Source: Paracoccaceae bacterium (GTDB taxonomy: Bacteria; Pseudomonadota; Alphaproteobacteria; Rhodobacterales; Rhodobacteraceae). Taken from it: a stretch of 64,000 bases of DNA. The stretch is taken from contig JAAFAB010000003.1 in assembly GCA_018222585.1 (NCBI GenBank), positions 623,781-687,780 of the forward strand, read 5' to 3'. Under the pieces are notes generated by a model. That model worked only from the letters and a program-made list of their open reading frames with translations. It searched no databases and had not been told where the DNA came from. This document shows, piece after piece, positions 1-7,425 of this stretch. Position numbers and translations under genes: made by a program. Each line of letters starts with the position of its first letter. Positions within the stretch are counted from its first letter, which is position 1.

Positions 1-1
1 T

Positions 2-52
2 TTTGCCAGCGCAGTACGGGTGACCCGCGCGCTGGACCCGCTGCCGGCATGA
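2..52 (+). CDS. 3' end of an upstream gene (partial)
   Basis: An open frame enters from the left edge and ends at the TGA at 50-52, giving the C-terminal residues FASAVRVTRALDPLPA. The stop overlaps the ATG of the next gene (ATGA), so the two are translationally coupled. DUF1365 genes are often preceded by a FAD/NAD(P)-binding amine-oxidase-type protein, so that is the likeliest identity. Sixteen residues cannot prove it. Confidence 0.55.
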   Translation, partial: FASAVRVTRALDPLPA

Positions 53-819
53 GCGCCCCCGCACCCTTCCGCCCTGAACACCTGCGCGGCACCACGGTGC
101 ACGCCCGCAACGGCAGGGTGCGCCACAGCTTCGGCTACGGTGTCGACTACGTGCTGCTGGATCCCGAAAGTCCGGCCCGCCCGGCGCTGCTGTCGCGTGG
201 CCGCTTCGGCCTGGCGACGGTGCCGGACCGCGATCACGGCGGCCCCGTCGGCAATGGCGAAGGCGCGGCCTGGGCCCGGCGTGCGCTGGCGGCGCAGGGT
301 CTGGCGCCCGCACGGCTGACCCGGTTGCTGCTGCTGACCCAGCCCGGTTTCCTCGGCGCGCGCTTCAACCCGGTCTCGTTCTGGCTGGCCTACGAGGGCG
401 CGGCGCTGGTCGCCGTCATCGCCGAGGTGAACAACACCTTCGGCGACCGCCACTCGTACCTCTGTGCGCACGAGGGCTTTGCCCCGATCCGCCCCGAGGA
501 CCGGATGGAGGCGACCAAGGTCTTCCACGTTTCCCCCTTCCGCGACATCGCCGGAGCCTATAGCTTCAATTTCAACATGGGGGAGGAGAGGATCGCCATC
601 CGCATCCTGCACAGGCAGGAGAGTGGCGAGAGTCTCAATGCGACGCTGACTGGCCCGCGCCGGCCTCTGACCAACGCCCGCCTGTTGGGCGCCGTGATCC
701 GGCGGCCCTTCGGCGGCGCGCGGGTGCTGGCGCTGATCTACTGGCAGGCCCTGCGCCTGCGGCTGAAAGGCGCCCGCTACAGGCTGCGTCCGGCCCCGCC
801 GACAGAGGAGATTTCCTGA
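49..819 (+). CDS. DUF1365 domain-containing protein
   Basis: This 256-residue protein carries the family hallmark FNPVSFW (residues about 107-113), preceded by QPGFLGARFNPVSFW and followed by the EVNNTFGDRHSYL segment typical of DUF1365. Its biochemical role is unknown to me. The family is repeatedly found between a FAD-dependent oxidoreductase and a Cfa-like methyltransferase, as here, which suggests a part in fatty-acyl chain modification of membrane phospholipids. The start ATG overlaps the stop of the upstream partial gene, and the stop is directly followed by the ATG of the methyltransferase gene, so all three are probably one operon. No signal peptide is evident. Confidence 0.88.
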   Translation: MSAPAPFRPEHLRGTTVHARNGRVRHSFGYGVDYVLLDPESPARPALLSRGRFGLATVPDRDHGGPVGNGEGAAWARRALAAQGLAPARLTRLLLLTQPGFLGARFNPVSFWLAYEGAALVAVIAEVNNTFGDRHSYLCAHEGFAPIRPEDRMEATKVFHVSPFRDIAGAYSFNFNMGEERIAIRILHRQESGESLNATLTGPRRPLTNARLLGAVIRRPFGGARVLALIYWQALRLRLKGARYRLRPAPPTEEIS

Positions 820-1983
820 ATGCCCCTGCTGACCGACCGCGTGAAACGCGACTTCCTCGAAAGCTGCGAGGCCATTTCCGAGGGCCAGCTGACCGTGATC
901 ACCCCCGAGGGCGAGCGGCACCATTTCGGCACCTCCGGTATCGCTGCCGAGTTCCGCATTCATGACTGGTCCGCCGTGACCTCGGCCCTGGCCCGTGGCG
1001 ACGTGGGGCTGGGCGAAGCCTATGTCGCCGGTCTCTGGGATACCGACAGCATCGAGCTGTTGACCCGCGTGGCGCTGCTGAACCTCGACCAGTTCGGCCG
1101 CTACGCCTATGCCGGGCCGCTCCAGGCGCTGAAGTTCCGCACCGTCGACCGCATCCTGCGCGCCAATTCGCGCCGCGGCGCCTCGAAGAACATCCAGGCG
1201 CATTACGATGTCGGCAACGAGTTCTTCCAGCTCTGGCTCGACCCGTCGATGACCTATTCCTCGGCGCTCTATGCCCCCGGCGATGACGACCTCGAACGCG
1301 CCCAGTACCGCAAGTACGACCGTATCCTCGACCGGGTCGAGGGCGAGCGGCTGCTGGAAATCGGCTGTGGCTGGGGCGGTTTCGCCGAACGCGCGGCGGA
1401 TCAGGGCCGCCATGTGACCGGGCTGACGATCTCTCCCAGCCAGAAGGGCTATGCGGATGCGCGCCTTGACGGGCGGGCCGAGATCCAGCTGCGCGACTAC
1501 CGCGACAGCGCCGGGCGTTTCGACGGCATCGTCTCGATCGAGATGATCGAGGCCGTCGGCGAACGCTACTGGCCGCAATTCTTCGACACGCTGAAGGCCC
1601 GGCTGGCCGAGGGCGGGCGCGCCGTGGTGCAGGCGATCACCGTCTCGGACAGCTATTTCCCGACCTACCGCAAGGGCTCGGACTTCATCCGCCAGCATGC
1701 CTTCCCGGGCGGGATGCTGCTGTCGGAGGGCCAGATCCGCGACGTGGCGGCGCGGGCCGGGCTGAAGCTGCAGAACAGTTTCGCCTTCGGCCCCGATTAT
1801 GCCCGCACCTGCCGCACCTGGCTGGCCCGGATGGAAGAGGAAAGCGCCCGCATCGCCCGGCTGGGCTACGGCGAGGATTTCCTGCGCAGCTGGCGCTACT
1901 ACCTCGGCATCTGCGCTGCCGCCTTCGAGGTCGGCCAGACCCAGGTGCTGCAGGTCGAACTGGCCCACGCCCGGGCGGGATGA
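820..1983 (+). CDS. Cyclopropane-fatty-acyl-phospholipid synthase family methyltransferase
   Basis: A 387-residue SAM-dependent methyltransferase of the Cfa/CMAS family, which methylates the double bond of unsaturated acyl chains in membrane phospholipids. The N-terminal third is the lipid-binding region. The SAM motif I is LLEIGCGWGGFAERAA (about residues 178-193), preceded by the conserved HYDVGNEFFQLWLDPSMTYSSALY segment (about 128-151) that Cfa enzymes share. The length matches the family (380-420). A purine-rich GAGGAG lies 9 bases before the ATG. Cfa-like proteins in this genomic setting in Rhodobacter sphaeroides have been linked to the singlet-oxygen response and to furan fatty acids (UfaM), so the product may be other than a cyclopropane. 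That is family knowledge, not shown by this sequence. Confidence 0.88.
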   Translation: MPLLTDRVKRDFLESCEAISEGQLTVITPEGERHHFGTSGIAAEFRIHDWSAVTSALARGDVGLGEAYVAGLWDTDSIELLTRVALLNLDQFGRYAYAGPLQALKFRTVDRILRANSRRGASKNIQAHYDVGNEFFQLWLDPSMTYSSALYAPGDDDLERAQYRKYDRILDRVEGERLLEIGCGWGGFAERAADQGRHVTGLTISPSQKGYADARLDGRAEIQLRDYRDSAGRFDGIVSIEMIEAVGERYWPQFFDTLKARLAEGGRAVVQAITVSDSYFPTYRKGSDFIRQHAFPGGMLLSEGQIRDVAARAGLKLQNSFAFGPDYARTCRTWLARMEEESARIARLGYGEDFLRSWRYYLGICAAAFEVGQTQVLQVELAHARAG

Positions 1984-2188
1984 CCCGCTCTGGCGGCGGT
2001 CTCCGGCGGGGCTGCGCCGAGAATGCCGGGCAAGCTGCGCGGGATCGTGCCGATGGTGGGTTTGCTGCCGTGAAGTCACTGAGGTAAATTCACCTTCCGG
2101 GTGAAAGACGTTACTGACGAGACCTCATGTTCGGGGTCACAGGCCCGGGCAAGTGTAAGAGAGTTACTGGTACGAGAGGACATTCCCC

Positions 2189-2932
2189 ATGCCGCCACGT
2201 TCCCTGGAGGGCAAGACCTACTGGCTGATCGGCGCCAGCGAGGGCCTGGGTCGAGAAATCGCGCGCGAGATGCATCGGCTCGGCGCCCGGCTGATCCTCT
2301 CGGCCCGCAGCGAGGAACGTCTAAGGGACCTCTCGGAAGAACTGGGCGCCGCCGAGGTGCTGCCCATGGACGTGACCGACGCCGCCTCGGTCCGCGACGC
2401 CGCCGCCAGGGCCGAAGCGGCGGACGGGCTGATCTACTCGGTGGGTCTCTATGATCCGATGACGGCGCAGGACTGGGATCCCGACAAGGCCGAGGCCATT
2501 GCCGATGCCAATTTCATGGGCGCGCTCAGGGTGCTGGGCCGCGTGGTGCCCGGCTGGGCGCAGCGCGGGGCGGGGCATGTCGTGCTGATCGGCTCGCTGG
2601 CGGCCTTCCGGGGGCTGCCCGGCGCCATCGGCTACGGCTCCAGCAAGGCGGCGCTGCGCCACCTGGCCGAAGACATGTACCTGGACCTGAAGGGCACCGG
2701 CGTCGACGTGCAGATGGCCAATCCCGGATTCATCCGCACCCGGCTGACCGAGAAGAACGATTTCACCATGACGCAGCTGATGGAGCCCGCCGAGGCCGCC
2801 CGTCACGTCATGACCCTGATCCGCAATCCCGAGCCGCGCCAGATCAGCTTCCCGCGTCCCTTCGCCTGGGTCTTCACGGTGCTGGGGCGCTGGCTGCCGT
2901 TCCGGCTCTATGCCCGGCTGGTGTCCGGCTAG
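2189..2932 (+). CDS. Short-chain dehydrogenase/reductase (SDR)
   Basis: A classical 247-residue SDR. It shows the cofactor motif GASEGLG near the N-terminus, GSLAAF in the middle and the catalytic pair in YGSSK (YxxxK), followed by NPGFIRT. It probably reduces or oxidises a carbonyl or hydroxyl group with NAD(P)H; the substrate cannot be read from sequence. The ATG at 2189 has GAGAGGAC upstream. The 205-base gap after the methyltransferase gene leaves open whether it shares that transcript, but an SDR is a common companion of DUF1365/Cfa clusters. Its stop shares the palindrome CTAG with the stop of the convergent TIM-barrel/cupin gene. Confidence 0.88.
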   Translation: MPPRSLEGKTYWLIGASEGLGREIAREMHRLGARLILSARSEERLRDLSEELGAAEVLPMDVTDAASVRDAAARAEAADGLIYSVGLYDPMTAQDWDPDKAEAIADANFMGALRVLGRVVPGWAQRGAGHVVLIGSLAAFRGLPGAIGYGSSKAALRHLAEDMYLDLKGTGVDVQMANPGFIRTRLTEKNDFTMTQLMEPAEAARHVMTLIRNPEPRQISFPRPFAWVFTVLGRWLPFRLYARLVSG

Positions 2933-3933
2933 GCGGGTCGCCCCGGGGCCATCAGCAACACGTCGCAGGGCCCGTCCGGGGCCACCGGGCAGTGCTCGAC
3001 CCCATGCGGCACGACGATGAATTCGCCCTCTTCGATCACCTCGTCGCGGTCGCGGAAGCGCATCAGCAGCCGGCCGCGATGGACGAAGAACATGGCGTCC
3101 TCCGTGTCGCGGAAGCGCCAGCCCTGCACGCCGGCGAAGCGGGTCAGGCGCATCTCGACATCATTGATCCGCCCTGCCAGCAGCCCGGCGCCGGTGGCCG
3201 GGACCTGCCCGAAGGCATCATCGAGGTTGGTCTTGCCGAGCGGAGAGAGATGGTCGTTCAGCCGCGCCACCTCGGCGATAATTGCCGAAAGCTGCCCCTC
3301 GAGGTCCTGCGGCGCATCCGGGTAACGCCCGTCCAGCGCCGCCGTGCCGATGGTGAACCCCGCAGCCCCCGAGCCCTTGACCGCCGCGATCCGGTCCGGC
3401 GTGTCGATGGAGCCCGCCATGATCACCGGCTTGTCGGTCACCGCGCAGACCGCGCGCATCAGCTCGGGCACATCGCAGCGCGCGCGGTAGGCCAGCAGGT
3501 CCAGCCCATGCACCCCCTCGCGCGCCGCCAGCAGGCGGGCGCTTTCGGCAATCTGCGCGACGCTGCCTTCCAGCACGCTGGGATGGCCGGTGATCTGGCC
3601 GGGGAAGGGGCAGTAGTTCAGCCCGCTGCCCGCGATCACCGGCAGCACGTCCCCGACCCGGGTGCCGCCCAGCAGGACGTCGACGCCGATCTCGACCGCC
3701 GCTTGCGCCGAGGCGATCTCGCTCTCGCGGTCCAGCGAGACGACCTCGAGGTAGGAGGTCGCGCCGCCCTCGCGGATGCGCCGGGCCAGCGCCTTCAGCT
3801 CCTCGATCGGCAGGCCGATATCCTTGAAGCCGATGTGACGCAGGCCAAGGCGCAGGGCGATCTCCAGATGGTCCGCCGCATCCACGACCGTGCGGTCATT
3901 GCGGGTCAGCATGAAGATGAAGCGCAGGCCCAT
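2929..3933 (-). CDS. TIM-barrel/cupin fusion protein of unknown function
   Basis: A 334-residue protein with two apparent modules. Residues about 1-225 look like a beta/alpha barrel: hydrophobic strands alternate with helices, and it ends in a phosphate-binding-like segment (PVIMAGSIDTPDRI then GAAGFTIGTAALDGRY). Residues about 240-334 form a cupin, with WRFRDTEDAMFFVHRGRLLMRF and EGEFIVVPHGVEHCPVAPDG giving the strand pattern and a possible His metal ligand. I do not recognise a named family. The start ATG overlaps the pdxA stop (ATGA), so it is co-translated with pdxA and probably acts on the same or a following intermediate. The ATG at 3933 is chosen because the longer in-frame extension only reads antisense through pdxA. 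Confidence 0.75.
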   Translation of the reverse strand: MGLRFIFMLTRNDRTVVDAADHLEIALRLGLRHIGFKDIGLPIEELKALARRIREGGATSYLEVVSLDRESEIASAQAAVEIGVDVLLGGTRVGDVLPVIAGSGLNYCPFPGQITGHPSVLEGSVAQIAESARLLAAREGVHGLDLLAYRARCDVPELMRAVCAVTDKPVIMAGSIDTPDRIAAVKGSGAAGFTIGTAALDGRYPDAPQDLEGQLSAIIAEVARLNDHLSPLGKTNLDDAFGQVPATGAGLLAGRINDVEMRLTRFAGVQGWRFRDTEDAMFFVHRGRLLMRFRDRDEVIEEGEFIVVPHGVEHCPVAPDGPCDVLLMAPGRPA

Positions 3934-4919
3934 CAGGACGCTTCCCGTGCGGCTGCCAGGCGCGCGGCGTAGTCCAGCGCGGTCTGCAGGCTTTCCGGGT
4001 CCGCGATGCCCTTGCCCGCGATGTCGAAGGCGGTGCCGTGGTCGGGCGAGGTGCGCACGAAGGGCAGGCCGAGGGTGATGTTCACCCCCTTCTCCAGCCC
4101 CAGGTACTTCACCGGGATCAGCCCCTGGTCGTGATACTGCGCCACCACCACGTCGAAAGCGCCCTTGCGGGCCTGCATGAAGACCGTGTCGCCGGGCCAT
4201 GGCCCGGAGGCGTCGATACCCTCGGCGCGGGCGGCCTCGATGGCGGGGCGGATGATGGTGATCTCTTCGTCGCCGAACAGCCCGCCCTCGCCCGCATGGG
4301 GGTTCAGCCCGGCGACCGCGACGCGCGGGGCCTTGATGCCAAGCGACTGCCCGCCTTCATGGGCCAGCCGGATCGCGGCCATCTGCGCGTCGAAGTCGGC
4401 GGCCTCGATGGCGTGGCGCAGGGACATGTGGATGGTCACCAGCACGGTGCGGATATCGTCATTGGCCAGCATCATGGCGACGCGGGCGGCACCGCCGTGA
4501 TCGGCCAGCATCTCGGTATGGCCCGGGTAGCCGATGCCGGCGCGGGAGAGCGCCTCCTTGTGGATCGGGGCGGTGACGATACCGGCGATCTGCCCCGCCT
4601 TGGCGGCCTGGATCGCGGCGAGGATCGAATCATATGCGGCCTGGCCTGAGGCGGCGCTGATCTCTGCCACCGGGGGCAGGGCGGCCATCGGCGCGGCGTC
4701 GATCACCTCGAGCGTTCCGGGGACCAGCTGCGCCTCGTCGGGGGTGGCGATGACGCGCAGCGCAAGCGCCGGCGCGTAGCGCGCCACGGCATCCTGCATC
4801 ACCAGAGCCGAGCCGTAGACGACGGCCTGCGCGCCCGCCGCGATGGTCTTCACCGTGATTTCCGGCCCGATCCCCGAGGCATCGCCCATGGTGATCGCAA
4901 GGGGGCTCTTGTGGGTCAT
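3933..4919 (-). CDS. pdxA: PdxA-family 4-hydroxythreonine-4-phosphate dehydrogenase (PdxA or PdxA2)
   Basis: A 328-residue NAD-dependent metal-requiring dehydrogenase. Family motifs are MGDASGIGPE at the N-terminus, GHTEMLADH, NPHAGEGGLFGDEE, YHDQGLIPVKYLG and GLPFVRTSPDHGTAFDIAGKG; their His residues are the divalent-metal ligands in PdxA. PdxA oxidises 4-phosphohydroxy-L-threonine in pyridoxal phosphate synthesis. The paralogue PdxA2 oxidises 4-phospho-D-threonate or erythronate in sugar-acid catabolism. The PVHKEAL-like segment (PIHKEALSRAGIGYPGHTEML) and the non-pdxJ neighbourhood lean towards PdxA2, but pdxJ is elsewhere in this window, so true PdxA is possible. AGGAG stands 7 bases before the ATG. 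It is followed by the TIM/cupin gene with an ATGA overlap. Confidence 0.85.
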   Translation of the reverse strand: MTHKSPLAITMGDASGIGPEITVKTIAAGAQAVVYGSALVMQDAVARYAPALALRVIATPDEAQLVPGTLEVIDAAPMAALPPVAEISAASGQAAYDSILAAIQAAKAGQIAGIVTAPIHKEALSRAGIGYPGHTEMLADHGGAARVAMMLANDDIRTVLVTIHMSLRHAIEAADFDAQMAAIRLAHEGGQSLGIKAPRVAVAGLNPHAGEGGLFGDEEITIIRPAIEAARAEGIDASGPWPGDTVFMQARKGAFDVVVAQYHDQGLIPVKYLGLEKGVNITLGLPFVRTSPDHGTAFDIAGKGIADPESLQTALDYAARLAAAREAS

Positions 4920-4988
4920 CGGGGTCTCCTGTCGTTCGGGGTCAGTATGCGCCCGGGGCAGGGGATGAAAAGCGGCAAAGCGCGAAGC

Positions 4989-5600
4989 CTAGAACTCCAC
5001 CCCCTGCTGGGCCTTCACCCCGTCGCGGAACGGGTGTTTCAGCAGCGTCATCTCGGTCGCCAGGTCGGCGATTTCCAGCAGCTCGGGCTTGGCGTTGCGG
5101 CCCGTCAGGCAGACATGGGTCATCTCGGGCTTCTCGTGCAGCAGGAAGTCCACCACCGCGTCGATATCCAGGTAATCGTTGCGCAGGGCGATATTGATCT
5201 CGTCCAGCAGCACGAACTGGATCTTCGGATCGAGGATCAGCGCCTTGGCCTTCTCCCATCCCGCCTCTGCGGCGGCGATGTCGCGGGCGCGGTCCTGGGT
5301 TTCCCAGGTGAATCCTTCGCCCGAGACGACGAAGGTGCAGAGGTCCCCGAACCGGCTTTCCAGCAGCTTACGCTCGCCGCTCATCCTTCCGCCCTTGATG
5401 AACTGGACCACGGCGCAGGGCATCTCGTGCGCCACGCAGCGCAAGATCATCCCGAACCCGGACGATGACTTGCCCTTGCCGGTGCCGGTATGGACGATCA
5501 CCAGGCCCCGCTCCTCGGTGCGTTCGGCCATCATGCGGTCCCGCGCGGCCTTGATGCGCTTCATCTTCTCGGTATGGCGGGTCTCGATGTCGCTGCTCAC
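4989..5600 (-). CDS. cobO: Cob(I)yrinic acid a,c-diamide adenosyltransferase
   Basis: A 203-residue CobO/BtuR-type ATP:corrinoid adenosyltransferase, which transfers the 5'-deoxyadenosyl group of ATP to the reduced corrinoid. The P-loop is HTGTGKGKSSS (residues about 37-47), followed by KGGRMSGE and VLLDEINIAL, and TGRNAKPELLEIADLATEM near the C-terminus. The start is a GTG at 5600, chosen because GGAGG lies 8 bases upstream and because CobO proteins begin at about this point. A longer frame continues upstream but runs antisense through the riboswitch. It is divergent from the riboswitch-controlled cob operon, so its control is probably separate. pdxA follows 69 bases downstream on the same strand. 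Confidence 0.95.
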   Translation of the reverse strand: MSSDIETRHTEKMKRIKAARDRMMAERTEERGLVIVHTGTGKGKSSSGFGMILRCVAHEMPCAVVQFIKGGRMSGERKLLESRFGDLCTFVVSGEGFTWETQDRARDIAAAEAGWEKAKALILDPKIQFVLLDEINIALRNDYLDIDAVVDFLLHEKPEMTHVCLTGRNAKPELLEIADLATEMTLLKHPFRDGVKAQQGVEF

Positions 5601-5616
5601 CTCGGGGTCCTCCGTC

Positions 5617-5645
5617 TTGACAAATCGGCGCTGAGGGGCGCATCT
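5617..5645 (+). promoter_or_regulatory. Candidate promoter of the cob operon
   Basis: A perfect -35 hexamer TTGACA (5617-5622) lies in the gap between divergent cobO and the riboswitch. The -10 position, 17-18 bases on, is poor (GCATCT/CATCTG). Placement directly before the aptamer fits transcription of DUF1636-cobF. It is a sequence guess only. Confidence 0.4.
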
Positions 5646-5649
5646 GACC

Positions 5650-5845
5650 CAAAGCTGGTGCCCGTGTAAACGGGTGAAAAGGGAATGCGCCAACCCCGGC
5701 GGGGTCAAGCGCAGCCGCCCCCGCGACCGTGACCGGAGAGGTCCCCGATGCCACTGGCCAAGCGCCGGGAAGGCTGGGGGCCGCAGGTCGGGCCAAGGCC
5801 CGCCCCAATCCGCAAGCCGGGAGACCTGCCAGCGCGAAGGACGAA
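5650..5845 (+). promoter_or_regulatory. Cobalamin riboswitch (B12 element) of the cob operon
   Basis: On the + strand the order of conserved B12-element blocks is intact. GCTGGTGCCCG (5654-5664) is followed by AAAAGGGAAT (5677-5686), then GCCGCCCCCGCGACCGTGAC (5714-5733), then the B12 box AAGCCGGGAGACCTGCC (5814-5830). Adenosylcobalamin binding to such leaders lowers expression of the downstream genes. No T-tailed terminator follows before the ATG at 5935, so control of translation initiation is more likely than attenuation. The leader precedes DUF1636-cobW-cobN and the rest of the operon. Confidence 0.93.
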
Positions 5846-5934
5846 ACCGGACGGGGTGTGCCGGTGTCTGGTCGATGCCGCGGCATCTTCCCTGGACACC
5901 ATGCGCCTCGCCCAAGCGGCGAAGGGCCAGACAG

Positions 5935-6351
5935 ATGGGGCAGAGACCCGCGGAACCGACCGAAAGCGAGCTGCTGGTCTGCATCAAGTGCCGTGGCCAG
6001 GGCGGGTGCGAGGCCGATGAGCGGCGCCCGGGGCGTCAGCTTTACGATCAACTGGTCGGGCGGGATCTGCCCGAGGGCACCCGCCTGCGCGCCGTGGAAT
6101 GCCTGCAGAACTGCGACTACGGCAATACCGTCGCCCTGCGCGGCCCCGGTCGCTGGACCTATGTCTACGGCCAGCTTGACGCCAGCGAACATGCCGAGGT
6201 GCTGCTGGAGGGGCTGGCGCTCTACCATGGCACCGAGGACGGATTGATCCCCTGGCGCCAGCGGCCCGAACATTTCAAGCGCAATTGCGTCGCCCGCGTG
6301 CCTCCGGTGGCGTTCACCGAGCCGCGTCTCGATCCCGAAACCGAAAGCTGA
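5935..6351 (+). CDS. DUF1636 cysteine-rich protein, first gene of the cob operon
   Basis: A 138-residue protein with five cysteines in a ferredoxin-like arrangement: C16-x2-C19, C25 and C56-x3-C60 (CIKCRGQGGC and CLQNC). It matches DUF1636, a small family commonly located in cobalamin gene clusters. The pattern recalls thioredoxin-like [2Fe-2S] proteins, so it may hold an iron-sulfur cluster or another metal, with a possible electron-transfer or metal-delivery role for CobG or CobN; that is inference. The ATG at 5935 has GAAGG upstream. An in-frame extension back to 5674 lies inside the riboswitch and is rejected. cobW begins 15 bases after its stop. Confidence 0.85.
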   Translation: MGQRPAEPTESELLVCIKCRGQGGCEADERRPGRQLYDQLVGRDLPEGTRLRAVECLQNCDYGNTVALRGPGRWTYVYGQLDASEHAEVLLEGLALYHGTEDGLIPWRQRPEHFKRNCVARVPPVAFTEPRLDPETES

Positions 6352-6366
6352 GAGGTGGCATAAGCC

Positions 6367-7422
6367 ATGAAAGACATTCAGAAACTGCCCGTCACCATCA
6401 TCACCGGCTTCCTCGGTTCGGGGAAGACCACGCTGATCTCGCAACTGATGCAGAACCCGCAGGGCAAGCGCCTTGCCGTGGTGGTCAACGAATTCGGCGA
6501 CGTGGGTGTCGACGGCGAGATCCTGAAGGGCTGCGCCATCCCCGATTGCCCGGCCGAGAACATCATGGAACTGGCCAACGGCTGCATCTGCTGCACCGTG
6601 GCCGATGACTTCATCCCGACGATCGAGGCCCTGATGGCGCTGGACCCGCGCCCCGATCACATCCTGATCGAGACCTCGGGCCTGGCCCTGCCCAAGCCCC
6701 TGCTGAAGGCTTTCGACTGGCCCGATATCCGCTCGAAGATCACCGTCGATGGCGTGATTGCCCTGGCCGATGCCGAGGCCGTCGCCGCCGGTCGCTTCGC
6801 CCCCGATGTCGCCGCCGTGGATGCGCAGCGCGCCGCCGATGACAGCATCGATCACGAAACGCCCCTGTCCGAGGTCTTCGAGGATCAGATCGCCTGCGCC
6901 GATATCGTGCTGCTGACCAAGCCCGACCTTGCCGGCCCCGAGGGCGTGGCGAAGGCGAAAGAGATCATCGCCGCCGAGGCCCCCCGCCCGCTGCCCGTGG
7001 TCGAGGTCGCCGAGGGCCGCGTCGATCCGCGTGTGATCCTGGGTCTGGAAGCCGCCGCCGAGGATGACATGGACGCCCGTCCCAGCCACCACGATGGTGT
7101 GCCCGAACATGACCACGACGACTTCGACCAGATCGTCGTGCCCCTGCCGGAGGTGGCCGACCCCGCCCAGCTGGTCGCCCGGATCGAGGAACTGGCCAAG
7201 ACCCAGAACATCCTGCGCGTGAAGGGCTACGCTGCCGTCGCGGGCAAGCCCATGCGTCTGCTGGTGCAGGCCGTCGGCGCCCGGGTCCGGCACCAGTACG
7301 ACCGCCCGTGGAAGCCCAATGAGCCGCGCCTCGGTCAGCTGGTCGTGATCGCCGAGCATGACGATATCGACACCGCCGCCATCACCTCGGTGCTGGTGCC
7401 CGAGGGCTCGCCGGCGCTCTGA
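6367..7422 (+). CDS. cobW: CobW, G3E-family GTPase / metallochaperone
   Basis: A 351-residue G3E GTPase. The P-loop GFLGSGKTT is at residues about 14-22, the family metal motif is in NGCICCTV (about 71-78, the CxCC signature), and LIETSGLA and LLTKPDL supply the other nucleotide-binding elements. A His/Asp-rich stretch (PSHHDGVPEHDHDD) near residue 240 and a C-terminal CobW_C domain follow. CobW is required for aerobic cobalamin synthesis and is thought to deliver cobalt to the CobNST chelatase. This agrees with cobN starting 3 bases after its stop. Confidence 0.95.
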   Translation: MKDIQKLPVTIITGFLGSGKTTLISQLMQNPQGKRLAVVVNEFGDVGVDGEILKGCAIPDCPAENIMELANGCICCTVADDFIPTIEALMALDPRPDHILIETSGLALPKPLLKAFDWPDIRSKITVDGVIALADAEAVAAGRFAPDVAAVDAQRAADDSIDHETPLSEVFEDQIACADIVLLTKPDLAGPEGVAKAKEIIAAEAPRPLPVVEVAEGRVDPRVILGLEAAAEDDMDARPSHHDGVPEHDHDDFDQIVVPLPEVADPAQLVARIEELAKTQNILRVKGYAAVAGKPMRLLVQAVGARVRHQYDRPWKPNEPRLGQLVVIAEHDDIDTAAITSVLVPEGSPAL

Positions 7423-7425
7423 CCG

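Noticed and set aside
2101-2454. A 117-residue plus-strand frame before the SDR gene
   Set aside because: It overlaps the SDR gene in another frame and has shadow-type composition.
5674-5934. N-terminal extension of the DUF1636 gene
   Set aside because: The bases belong to the conserved blocks of the riboswitch, and the residues do not match the family.
5601-5987. N-terminal extension of cobO beyond the GTG at 5600
   Set aside because: The extension would be antisense to the B12 riboswitch; the GTG has GGAGG at the right distance.
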